Shown here: positions 53,315 to 61,745 of the stretch, one piece after another
How positions within the stretch are numbered: position 1 is the first letter of the stretch
How the letters are laid out: each line of letters begins with the position of its first letter
From: Ignavibacteriaceae bacterium
Lineage (GTDB): Bacteria > Bacteroidota > Ignavibacteria > Ignavibacteriales > Ignavibacteriaceae
DNA length: 64,000 nucleotides
NCBI GenBank assembly: GCA_008933765.1
Contig: WBUK01000017.1
Location: forward strand, 1-64,000
Reading direction: 5' to 3'
Notes under the pieces: model-generated
Seen by the model: the letters and a program-made list of their open reading frames with translations, nothing else
What the model was told of the DNA's origin: nothing
Databases searched by the model: none
Position numbers and translations under genes: made by a program

Positions 53315-54289
53315 GTGGAACCAAAATTTGTAGTAAGCCTCGATGTTGGCGGAACAAAACAGCTCGCCGCCGTTGTAAACTCTGAAAGCGGTGTGCGCGT
53401 TCGTCTGAAAAAACAGACAACTGCAGGGCACTCCCACGAAGCCTTCTCCCGTGCTTTGGTTGAACTTACAAACGAAGTTATTTCGCTCGCCGAAATTAAG
53501 CCCGAACAGGTTGCCGCTGTTGCCGTCGGCATTCCCGGCTCCGTGAACATGGAAACGGGGGTAATCGGTCTGGCGCCAAATTTAGGACTTAAAAACTACC
53601 GCGTTCGCGAACATCTTAAAGACCTGCTCCCCTACCCTGTTTTGGTGGAAAATGATGTTAATCTTGCCGCTGCGGGTGAACTTGCATTCGGTGCCGCAAT
53701 CAGTAAAAAAAATGCGTTGGTAGTTTTTGTGGGAACCGGAATCGGAAGTGGCTTGATAATCGACGGGAAAATTTACCGCGGTTCCGGGTGGGTTGCAGGC
53801 GAAATTGGGCACATAAAAGTGGCTGAAAAGGGCCCGAAGTGCGGCTGTGGACAGGTCGGGTGCTTCGAGGCAGTGGCAAGCAGAACTGCAATAGTCCGCG
53901 ACATTTCAGAACTCGTAAAATCAGGAAAGCCAAGTACTTTAAAAAGCAAAATCGAGAAAAACAAGGAGATTAAAAGCAAAGTGCTGATGAAAGCGCTGAA
54001 CAGTGGTGATAAAGTTACGATTGGCGTCTTCGAAAGTGCGTGCAAAACCATCGGGCGGGTACTTGCCGGCGTGAATAACCTGATGAATTTTGAAACCATT
54101 ATTCTCGGAGGGGGCGTGATGGAAGCCAACGAAACTTTTATGCTGCCGCGAATTGTCTCCGCTTTTAAAAAATATTCGTTGGATGACGCCGCAAAATCTG
54201 TGGAAGTGGTGGGCACTGACCTTCGGGATGACGCCGCAATCTACGGAGGAATTGCTCTTACCGAAGAGTTCCTCGGTGTGAAGGTTTAA
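53315..54289 (+). CDS. ROK-family sugar kinase (glucokinase-like)
   Basis: 324 aa, normal length. The ATP motif DVGGTKQLAAV (about 10-20), substrate-side ENDVNLAAAGE with GTGIGSGLIIDG and EIGH, and the ROK zinc motif KCGCGQVGCFEA are intact. Bacterial relatives phosphorylate glucose or act on N-acetyl sugars; specificity is not decided. The start is GTG at 53315 with GGAAGG seven bases upstream. The final 70 bp are duplicated just downstream, so a second in-frame C-terminus (IYG..AITEEFLGVKV, stop) follows the real one. Confidence 0.95.
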   Translation: MEPKFVVSLDVGGTKQLAAVVNSESGVRVRLKKQTTAGHSHEAFSRALVELTNEVISLAEIKPEQVAAVAVGIPGSVNMETGVIGLAPNLGLKNYRVREHLKDLLPYPVLVENDVNLAAAGELAFGAAISKKNALVVFVGTGIGSGLIIDGKIYRGSGWVAGEIGHIKVAEKGPKCGCGQVGCFEAVASRTAIVRDISELVKSGKPSTLKSKIEKNKEIKSKVLMKALNSGDKVTIGVFESACKTIGRVLAGVNNLMNFETIILGGGVMEANETFMLPRIVSAFKKYSLDDAAKSVEVVGTDLRDDAAIYGGIALTEEFLGVKV

Positions 54290-54366
54290 CGGGGTTCCCT
54301 TTCGGGACGCCATCATCTACGGCAGATGTGCCATTACCGAAGAGTTCCTCGGTGTGAAGGTTTAAC
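54221..54366. repeat. duplicated 3' end of the ROK kinase gene
   Basis: Bases 54221-54290 (including the stop at 54287-54289) recur diverged at 54301-54366. The last 33 bp are identical (54258-54290 and 54334-54366, offset 76). The copy reads in frame with conservative changes: DAAIYGGIALTEEFLGVKV against DAIIYGRCAITEEFLGVKV. Confidence 0.95.
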
Positions 54367-54374
54367 AAGTCCCA

Positions 54375-56549
54375 CTACGAAATACTGTCTAAAATTTTTT
54401 GCAGTTCTTCCTGAAGTTCAGCCCATTTCTCCATCTTTTGTTCGGTTTCATCTTTAAGGGCTTGGTAGTGGCGCGTTTTCTCCCCCGCTGCGATGGGGTT
54501 GTCAAAAAACTCAGGTGATTCCATTTGCTTTTCCAATTCTGTGGTTCTTTCCTCTAAATCGGAAATCTCAGTTTCAATATTTGCAATTTTTTCATTTATT
54601 TCTTTTGTGGCTTTGTAGCGTCGGTTTCGAAGTTCAGCTTCTAATCTCTTTTGCTCTTTTCGATTCAGCGTTTCTTCAGAGCCGACGGTTTCTTTTCTTT
54701 CCCCCTCATTCACGGAACCCGGTGAAACAATTCCTAAAGCCCCACTCAGGCCGCCGCCTGATCCACTGCCGGGGCTGCCTTCTAAACAGCCACCCGAAAC
54801 ATCGCCGGCAATATTGTTCAATCCGCCACTTCTGCCACTAAATCCACCGCCTCCGCCGGACAAACTCCCGCTGCCACCTCCGCTAAATCCACCGCCTCCG
54901 CCGGGCAAACTCCCACCGCCACCTCCACCCGCGAACCCGGCAATTTCTTCCTCCCGCTTTCGCAGGTAATATTCAATCGTTCCGGGGAAAATTCTGAACG
55001 AACCTTTTCTTATCTCAACCACCTTATTCACAATCGGCTGCAAAAAATCGACATCGTGCGAAACAATCACCAACGAACCCTTAAAATTCATTAACGCCTT
55101 TTGCAGTACTAACTTACTGTTATAGTCCAGGTGGTTTGTTGGTTCATCCATTACTAACAAATTAGCCTTTTGAAGCAGAAGCAGCGCCAGTGAAACCCTG
55201 CTTTTTTCACCTCCGGAGAGCACACCGACTTTCTTAAACACATCATCACCAGAAAAGAGAAATGAACCCGCCAGTGCTCTGATTTGAGGCACCGTCATAT
55301 CGCCCGCTTCCTGTGCGATTGTTTCAAAAACATCAAGGTCGGGGTCTAAAACCTCGCTCTGCTCCTGTGAAAAATAAGCAACTGAAGTGTTGTACCCCGT
55401 AATTTTTTCGCCCGAAGTAGGCGCCAACTCCGAAGCAATTATTTTTGAAAGTGTCGATTTCCCCGCTCCGTTGGGCCCCACAAAGGCTATTTTATCCCCT
55501 TTTTCGATTCGGAGGTTCACCCTGTCAAGCACTAAATTATCACCGAAAACCTTTGTTAAATCTTTAATTTCAAACACAATTTCTGCAGATTTTGGCGGTT
55601 CCGGAAACCTGAAAGCAATCCCTTTTTCAAAATCCGGCAGTTCAATTTTATCGAATCTCTCAAGCATTTTAACGCGGCTTTGCACCTGTTTCGCCTTGGT
55701 TGCTTTGTACCTGAAACGCTCGATAAACCGTTCTATATCCTTTATTTTTCTCTGCTGGTGCTCAAATTCATGTTCTAACCGTTCATCTCGCTCAGCTTTT
55801 GCCCGAAGATAGTGGTCAAAATTTCCGTTAAACACCGTGAATTTTCTGTTGAAAATCTCAAGTGTTTTGTTTGTAACATCGTTCACGAAACGGCGGTCGT
55901 GCGAAACAAGCAACAGCGCACCTTTGTATGTTTTCAGAAAGCCGGTCAGCCATTGAAGTGAATCGATATCCAAATGATTTGTCGGCTCATCCATCATCAG
56001 AAGGTCGTTTTCGGCGATTAGCATCTTCGCCAGCGCGATTCTCATCTGCCAGCCGCCGGAGAAATGGTCGGTCAATTTCTCAAAATCACCGATTGAAAAG
56101 CCCAGCCCCAGCAGCACCTTTTCTACGCGTGCTTCGGCGCTGTAGGAATCAGTTTCCTCCAATCGCAAATGAATTTCACCAAGTTGTTCAATTAACCCGG
56201 AGCGTTCCCCCTCTTCAAGATTGGGATCATTAAGAAGTGTTGTTATTTCGTTTTCTTTCCCCTGCAATTCTTTAAGACCGGGCACCCCTGCAAGTGCCTC
56301 TTCAATCAACGGGCGCCCTTTGTGGGTTACATTTTCCTGAGGCAAATAACCGATTGCCATCCCCTTCCGTTTGAAAATATCCCCTTTTTCAGGCTCAATC
56401 ATTCCGGCAATCATCTTCAATAACGACGATTTTCCCGTTCCGTTAGAACCCACAAGCGAGATTTTATCTCCCGCATTTATCTTAAAATTTACATCACGGT
56501 ATAAATAATTCCCTCCAAACTGAAGGGATAGGTTTACAATATCAATCAT
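54375..56549 (-). CDS. ABC-F family ATPase with Gly/Ser-rich insertion
   Basis: 724 aa; relatives are about 620-650. Two ABC domains without membrane segments: the first has GSNGTGKSS, SGGWQMRIALAKML and LLMMDEPTNHLD; the second has GPNGAGKST, LSGGEKSRVSLALLLL and LLVMDEPTNHLD. The linker between them holds the coiled PtIM region (RKIKDIERFIERFRYKATKAKQVQSR). Members act on ribosomes in translation. Between the second ABC domain and the C-terminal coiled coil (about 630-724) lies an insertion of about 80 residues, Gly/Ser-rich, with a 15-residue tandem unit (SLPGGGGGFSG and SLSGGGGGFSG). The exact subfamily (Uup, YdiF or other) is not decided. Confidence 0.94.
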   Translation of the reverse strand: MIDIVNLSLQFGGNYLYRDVNFKINAGDKISLVGSNGTGKSSLLKMIAGMIEPEKGDIFKRKGMAIGYLPQENVTHKGRPLIEEALAGVPGLKELQGKENEITTLLNDPNLEEGERSGLIEQLGEIHLRLEETDSYSAEARVEKVLLGLGFSIGDFEKLTDHFSGGWQMRIALAKMLIAENDLLMMDEPTNHLDIDSLQWLTGFLKTYKGALLLVSHDRRFVNDVTNKTLEIFNRKFTVFNGNFDHYLRAKAERDERLEHEFEHQQRKIKDIERFIERFRYKATKAKQVQSRVKMLERFDKIELPDFEKGIAFRFPEPPKSAEIVFEIKDLTKVFGDNLVLDRVNLRIEKGDKIAFVGPNGAGKSTLSKIIASELAPTSGEKITGYNTSVAYFSQEQSEVLDPDLDVFETIAQEAGDMTVPQIRALAGSFLFSGDDVFKKVGVLSGGEKSRVSLALLLLQKANLLVMDEPTNHLDYNSKLVLQKALMNFKGSLVIVSHDVDFLQPIVNKVVEIRKGSFRIFPGTIEYYLRKREEEIAGFAGGGGGGSLPGGGGGFSGGGSGSLSGGGGGFSGRSGGLNNIAGDVSGGCLEGSPGSGSGGGLSGALGIVSPGSVNEGERKETVGSEETLNRKEQKRLEAELRNRRYKATKEINEKIANIETEISDLEERTTELEKQMESPEFFDNPIAAGEKTRHYQALKDETEQKMEKWAELQEELQKILDSIS
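54675..54935. repeat. Gly/Ser-coding repeat inside the ABC-F gene
   Basis: Units of 45 bp encoding SL(P/S)GGGGGFSG and further GSGS/GGG-coding repeats. G-runs on the coding strand may favour polymerase slippage. Confidence 0.8.
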
Positions 56550-56588
56550 TAATTACTTTTTTATTCAACAATTTAGTGGGTTTTTCTT

Positions 56589-56806
56589 CTACAATTACTA
56601 CACTCGTGCTTGTTTCAGTTTCAAAAAAGGATTTCCCTTGTTTCGTTTCTTTCCTACAATTACTACACTCGTGCATGAAGAAGCGAACACTATAACCTTA
56701 GTTTATGCGATTTCTACTTGTTAGCGAACACGAAGGCACCTAAAAAGACAATGACTACAACCTTAGTTTATGCGACTATTACCTTTCAACCAACACGAAT
56801 GCTCCC
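56589..56806. repeat. duplicated 3' end of the TPR-CHAT gene and flanking 65-bp ladder
   Basis: CTACAATTACTACACTCGTG plus C occurs at 56589 and 56654 (offset 65). Bases 56694-56741 align with 56759-56806 (offset 65), both starting AACCTTAGTTTATGCGA; the second spans the CHAT gene stop. On the minus strand the extra copy reads LGAFVFANK and stop, against WGAFVLVER and stop in the gene. Confidence 0.85.
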
Positions 56807-59800
56807 CAATAGTAAGGTTTCGGGTATTTTTTCATCAGTGTAAGTTGCGCCTTTCTCAACGAACCCTGTTTATCGAATGTTGTGCTGTAGTTCTTCATAA
56901 ACTCAATCATAAGTTCTTTAGTGGCTGCATCATTCACTTTCCAGAGGCTCATAAGTACCGAATTGGCGCCTGCGCCGAAAAACCCCCGCTGCAAACCAAA
57001 TACCCCTTCCCCGTTGTTCACTTTTCCCAATCCCGTTTCGCACGCTGAAAGGATAACCACATCCGTACCGAATAAATTCAACTGCGCCGCCTCTGCCCCC
57101 GTGAAAATTCCGTTTTCAGGGAGTTTTTCTCTCTCTTCCGGGGTTGAGTTTTGGTAGGTTTGCGCACCGGTTAACAACAGCCCGCTTCTGAGCAAAGGAT
57201 TATAGAAAGCCACACTGTTATCTATACCGCCCATTATTTCATCCTCCCGGCTGTAATCGGGATTTCCCTGAAAATAACCGTGCGTGGCAACCGATAAAAT
57301 GCCCGGTGCTTTCACCTTTTTTAAGTTCGTTTCCGTGGCTTCATCGTAAAGCAGAGTTTTTACAGCCCAGCCCGCACTTCTGAGAATTGAACCAGTTTCT
57401 TTCGTCTCCTCCATTGTTCCGGAAAGAGGCTGAAAATAGAATTGCCGGCTCTCCGACATTTCGAAGGTAACATCCCGTTGTGAATCACGGTCTCTTTGAT
57501 TTTGAACAAGCGGGATGAATTTATCCGAGGAAAGATTGTAGTTAGGATAACCCATCAACACTGCAGTTTTATTCTGTTTCGTGCTTTTTGTACCTCTTAC
57601 AATATCGTTGCCGCTCGTTATGTAATTTATTTCATATTCTTCTATCAGGTATTTGCCCGTTTTCGGGTTCTTAATTGTGTTGAAATTTACTTTGTAAAAC
57701 TCACCATCGGGGCTTATATACACCTTTTTAATCCCCTTTAAATGCTCAGCAATTTGGGCAAAAAGTTCGTTGTAAATTGTCTTTTCCGATATAACACCGC
57801 CGTTGTCTTCATCATTCCCCGCGCCCTTTTCCTCATTATTCCCCGTGCTGTTTCCGTCATCTACAGCTTCGTAGGCTAATGGGTTTTTATTTCTTTCATT
57901 CAGCTCAGGGATGATGAGTCTGTCCAATTTGTTACCGTCTTTCAGTTCAATAAAAATAGGTTCATTTTGGCCCGATTTGGTTATATACACACCGTATCTT
58001 GTTTCATCCGTAGCCTCTTTGGACTCTATGTAGAAATTAACAAACTCGACCAAAGCTTCACCCGGTTTCATCTTTTTTTGAACATCTTCCCATTTATAGT
58101 TTGGAATCAGCACAAAATCTTTAAATTCCGAGGACATCTGAGAAAGCTCTTTCTCAAGCAATTCCGCTTTCTCTTGGGCTGCTTTCAGGTCAAACCCTGC
58201 CATTTCTCTTTGTTCCGGTGTTTTCGAGATCATCTGGTTTATCTCAGCCAGTAATGACTGCCATCCTTCATACTTTTCTTTCAACTTTTTATTATCCGAA
58301 TTGGCAATAAACTCCCTGATGTTCGCCGATGAGTTAAGCACAAGCCCCTTTCGAAACAAATAATAATCATACACAATTTTCGATTTTGTATTCCCCAGAG
58401 AAGAATTTACTGAAAAAAGTGTCTGATAGTTGAAATTAATTAATCTAATCTCTTTTTCTTCTTCGCTTAATGCAGGAAAACGATCTATTATTTTTCTTTT
58501 AGCATCTTTAAGCGCTTTTTCTATCCAATAAAAAGCTTTTTCATATTGCTTAGTGTAGATATAAAGTTGACCAAAGTTTTCCAATACTGTTTCATTTATT
58601 TCCTTATTTTTATCTATTTTATTAGCTAATTCAAAAGCCTCAACATACAAAGATTCTGCTTTGGCATATTCACCTTTCATTTTATATACCGAGGCCAAAT
58701 TAAATAAAATAGTTGGATAATCAGAAAAATTTTTACCGACAAGTTTTTCCGATAAACTGAGACATCTGTTATAATATTCTTCGGCTTTCTCTAAGTTCCG
58801 TTGATTGTAATAAAACAATCCAAAATTATGAAGAAAGATTGTGTAATCAATATTTAATGTATCCCTTGTTTCTGAAAAGACTTTCTGAATTTCGGAATAA
58901 TATTTATCAGCTTCATTGTAAATTTTCATTTGAGCATACGCGGTGGCAATTAAATCACATGTTATCACATAATCAAGTGGATATTCTTGGCGATAAATCT
59001 TCCTTATTTCTAAAGCGCGTTTTAGATAATTAATGGCTTGGGGGTAATTCTTTTCATTAAAATAAAAACTACCAAAATTGTGTAAAACCATTCCATAATT
59101 TTGACTCTTAGATTCTCCGGTTTCCTCAAAAATTTTTATCGTTTGCAAATAATATAATTCAGCTTTGGAAGGTTCATTCTTAACTAAGGCAATTTCCTTC
59201 AGATAATGAAAAATTAGAGCGTTAAACAATTGATTATTTTCAAATTTAGTACTATTGAATTTCAACAAATCCAAAAAGGTTGATTCGGCTTTCTCAAACT
59301 TACCCAGAGAAAAATATACCCGCCCAAGTGAGTACCAAGAACCAAGTGTTTCAATATTATTCGGCATATTTTCTTTTAACCATGCAGTTGCTTCTATTAA
59401 TAGCGGTTCTGCTTCAGCGTCTTTCCCTGTTTCCCAATAATATTCACCCAAAGTTTTTAAATTCAAAAAGTATTCGTTACCCTTTAACCCCAGCTCATTG
59501 TAAATTGAGTCTGCCTCTAATAGCAAAGATTCAGTATGTACTGAATCAATAGCAATAAAATAATAATACCCTAGAGTTCCGTATAAATCTGCTTTTATTT
59601 TCGTACTACCTCGGGTATATCTTGATTTTGCTTTTTCGAGAATTTCAATCGCTTTTGACAAACTATCAAGCGCAGAATATCCACTTGCAGCAATTAGGGA
59701 GGCTTGACAATATTTATCATTAAATATCTGTTTTTTTTCAAAAAGTTTAATCGCTTTTTCCGCGTATTCAATTTTGTTTAATATATTACCCGTTTGGTGG

Positions 59801-59895
59801 GCTAATAACGCCATTCCCAAATATTCTTCTGCGGATTGGGAAAAAAGGGGGAGTGAGAAAATTGTTGAAATAACAATCAGTGTGAAAAGTTTCAT
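56779..59895 (-). CDS. secreted TPR-CHAT protein (caspase-like protease fold)
   Basis: 1038 aa. A signal peptide (1-19, ending LFSQ) is followed by about ten TPR units (about 20-470; ALEIRKIY and AEEYYNRCL type), a helical connector with coiled character (about 490-620) and a C-terminal CHAT domain (about 700-1038). The CHAT catalytic dyad is intact: His872 in SVATHGYF and Cys952 in VVILSACETGLG; the end WGAFVLVER is typical. A short Asn/Gly/Glu insertion (about 708-730) precedes it. Family members cut partner proteins, but substrates of secreted ones are unknown. GGAG lies before the ATG. A possible promoter, TATTTTTG on the minus strand at plus 59979-59986, lies upstream. Confidence 0.92.
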   Translation of the reverse strand: MKLFTLIVISTIFSLPLFSQSAEEYLGMALLAHQTGNILNKIEYAEKAIKLFEKKQIFNDKYCQASLIAASGYSALDSLSKAIEILEKAKSRYTRGSTKIKADLYGTLGYYYFIAIDSVHTESLLLEADSIYNELGLKGNEYFLNLKTLGEYYWETGKDAEAEPLLIEATAWLKENMPNNIETLGSWYSLGRVYFSLGKFEKAESTFLDLLKFNSTKFENNQLFNALIFHYLKEIALVKNEPSKAELYYLQTIKIFEETGESKSQNYGMVLHNFGSFYFNEKNYPQAINYLKRALEIRKIYRQEYPLDYVITCDLIATAYAQMKIYNEADKYYSEIQKVFSETRDTLNIDYTIFLHNFGLFYYNQRNLEKAEEYYNRCLSLSEKLVGKNFSDYPTILFNLASVYKMKGEYAKAESLYVEAFELANKIDKNKEINETVLENFGQLYIYTKQYEKAFYWIEKALKDAKRKIIDRFPALSEEEKEIRLINFNYQTLFSVNSSLGNTKSKIVYDYYLFRKGLVLNSSANIREFIANSDNKKLKEKYEGWQSLLAEINQMISKTPEQREMAGFDLKAAQEKAELLEKELSQMSSEFKDFVLIPNYKWEDVQKKMKPGEALVEFVNFYIESKEATDETRYGVYITKSGQNEPIFIELKDGNKLDRLIIPELNERNKNPLAYEAVDDGNSTGNNEEKGAGNDEDNGGVISEKTIYNELFAQIAEHLKGIKKVYISPDGEFYKVNFNTIKNPKTGKYLIEEYEINYITSGNDIVRGTKSTKQNKTAVLMGYPNYNLSSDKFIPLVQNQRDRDSQRDVTFEMSESRQFYFQPLSGTMEETKETGSILRSAGWAVKTLLYDEATETNLKKVKAPGILSVATHGYFQGNPDYSREDEIMGGIDNSVAFYNPLLRSGLLLTGAQTYQNSTPEEREKLPENGIFTGAEAAQLNLFGTDVVILSACETGLGKVNNGEGVFGLQRGFFGAGANSVLMSLWKVNDAATKELMIEFMKNYSTTFDKQGSLRKAQLTLMKKYPKPYYWGAFVLVER

Positions 59896-60129
59896 TTATT
59901 ACTCCGGTTTTGTTGGTTTAGGTGAAACGAAACAGTCGCAAACAAATTATTCACTTGGCAAAATATTGATTAATGGCACAAAAATAATAAAAATATCTTT
60001 AAGTAGATTCAATTAAAAATTTATCTCGAGTTAGGAGTAAAAAGATTCTTGATTTTGGGGAGTGAGCGACTTAATTTGAAAGGAATTCGATGACTGATAG
60101 GGTTCAAAGTTAGGATTAAAAGTCACTTT

Positions 60130-60220
60130 GCCTGCAAAGATACCAATGTCTTAAAAGCAAAAATTATACAAAGAATGCAATTCCAAATCTATAATAGCTT
60201 CGCCTGCAAAGATACCAATG
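60130..60220. repeat. 72-bp-offset direct repeat between isomerase and CHAT genes
   Basis: GCCTGCAAAGATACCAATG occurs at 60130-60148 and 60202-60220, followed in both copies by CTTAAAA and A-rich sequence. The rest of 59896-60343 is A/T-rich and holds, as far as I see, only the possible CHAT promoter. Confidence 0.85.
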
Positions 60221-60343
60221 CCTTAAAAAGCAAAATTAGCCAAAAGAACAAAAATAGTGCAGCACCACGATTATTCTATTAAACTAAGTTATCATATAAA
60301 GGGTAACTGCACTATTAAACAAGAAAAACCTAAACACTCTTTT

Positions 60344-61459
60344 CTAACTAATCCTCTTCTTCAGCAGATGGATGTAATCGATCTCAACGGGGTCCTTGTC
60401 CCAGACGATGGCGCGGTAATAGGTGATCCAATCTAAGAAATAGATCATGTCGAAAAGGCGTTCCTGATATGTCGGCAGACTGCTTGAAATTTTGTATAAA
60501 GATACATTCTTTTCAGCAAGGATTTCGTTGAAAACATCGAAACGCTTCTTAACCTGCGGGTGTATCGTTTCATCCAGAAGCTCGAAAACAGCCCAGTTTT
60601 CGTTCATACTGCCGTAAGTTTCCCAGCCGATTATCTCGTTGTGGTTCATCTCGGGGAAAACATTGTGAAAAGCGTGCGTTTTTCCGTTTTCGTTGAACTG
60701 CCCTTTAAATCGGGTGCCGATCGAATCGGTAACGCCAACTGCAGAATAAATAATGGGCAGTTTTCCGTTAATTTCCTGCGCAATTTGATATGCACGATTG
60801 CCCGGCTGCGAATATTTTTCACCAAGTGAGCGAAGATTTGCAACAATTCTGCGCAGCAATTCATCATCCCTTTTCAACAGCTCCAACTTGCTGAACAGAT
60901 TCAAAATATTGAAAAAAGAAGTGTAGAGCGCATACCTTGGCTGAAACCCCGGCATCAGAGGAACCACAGTAACACCATCCCGCCCGGCAAGCTCCTTAAG
61001 CGTTCCGCCGGTGGTGAGGCATATCCGCTTTGCACCTCTTTCGCCCGCAGCGTGATATGCTGAAAGCGTCTCTTCCGTCGTTCCGGAATATGAAGAAAGC
61101 ACGACCAAAGAATCGGACGAAACAAAGTTCGGAACCCCGTAATTGCGGTTAATATAAAGAGGAACTTTTAACTCCTCTTTTCCCCACAGCGCAAGTATGT
61201 CACCCGCAATGGCTGAGCCGCCCAACCCGCAGATCACTATGTTTTTTATACCGGCAGTCTCACTATTTTTTCCGGTATCGGTACCGTTGTCAGCCTCCCC
61301 GAGCGATGAAGAACCCAACCTACCGGCAGAAGAAACCCCACCGCCATCCCCAAGCCTCAGATCAAAATGATTGTTAAGGGCATCCTCCACCTGATCGGCA
61401 GATTTTTTGAGAACTTCAAACTGCCCGGTCGGGTCTAATTTTTTAATTTTATCAAACAT
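60344..61459 (-). CDS. bifunctional phosphoglucose/phosphomannose isomerase, SIS domain
   Basis: 371 aa. The first SIS domain has IVICGLGGSAIAGDIL (about 74-89) and SSYSGTTEETLSAY; the second contains the KGQFNENGK and FPEMNHNEIIGWE motifs typical of the bifunctional PGI/PMI family (catalytic Glu/His). It interconverts fructose-6-phosphate with glucose-6- and mannose-6-phosphate. A low-complexity insert of about 33 residues (about 37-70, Gly/Ser/Asp-rich) precedes the first SIS strand. AGGAAAA lies before the ATG. It may feed nucleotide-sugar supply for the glycosyltransferase upstream, an inference from position only. Confidence 0.92.
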   Translation of the reverse strand: MFDKIKKLDPTGQFEVLKKSADQVEDALNNHFDLRLGDGGGVSSAGRLGSSSLGEADNGTDTGKNSETAGIKNIVICGLGGSAIAGDILALWGKEELKVPLYINRNYGVPNFVSSDSLVVLSSYSGTTEETLSAYHAAGERGAKRICLTTGGTLKELAGRDGVTVVPLMPGFQPRYALYTSFFNILNLFSKLELLKRDDELLRRIVANLRSLGEKYSQPGNRAYQIAQEINGKLPIIYSAVGVTDSIGTRFKGQFNENGKTHAFHNVFPEMNHNEIIGWETYGSMNENWAVFELLDETIHPQVKKRFDVFNEILAEKNVSLYKISSSLPTYQERLFDMIYFLDWITYYRAIVWDKDPVEIDYIHLLKKRIS

Positions 61460-61531
61460 TTTCTTTTTCCTGTTATCTAAATATTAATCATCTGTTTAAA
61501 TTGCCCTGTTTAGGGGGTTTTGCTTTTTTTC

Positions 61532-61562
61532 CCGTAAATGGGATCTGCAATCCCATAAACGG
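61532..61562. repeat. inverted repeat in the isomerase leader
   Basis: ATGGGAT (61538-61544) pairs with ATCCCAT (61550-61556), extended by CCGT/ACGG outside an AA/AA mismatch. It lies between the DUF2723 gene and the isomerase, without a T-run on the transcribed strand, so its role is open. Confidence 0.5.
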
Positions 61563-61638
61563 AACCTTTGGCACGAAATCGTGTCTCTGCACCCCAAAAT
61601 CGGGAATTTTCGAAATTCTTACTTACACTATTAAGGTT

Positions 61639-61745
61639 ACTATCTAACCTTCTCTAAAATTTCAGGCGGAACATAGTACCTGAAAGCCGGGCGAAGCAGG
61701 ACGCCTAATTACTATTTCACCTTCTCCAAAATTTCAGGCGGAACA
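61639..61745. repeat. duplicated 3' end of the DUF2723 gene
   Basis: The 35 bp at 61711-61745, which contain the stop of the DUF2723 gene, recur at 61639-61673 with three mismatches (offset 72). The extra copy still encodes VPPEILEKVR and a stop on the minus strand; the gene encodes VPPEILEKVK. Confidence 0.92.
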
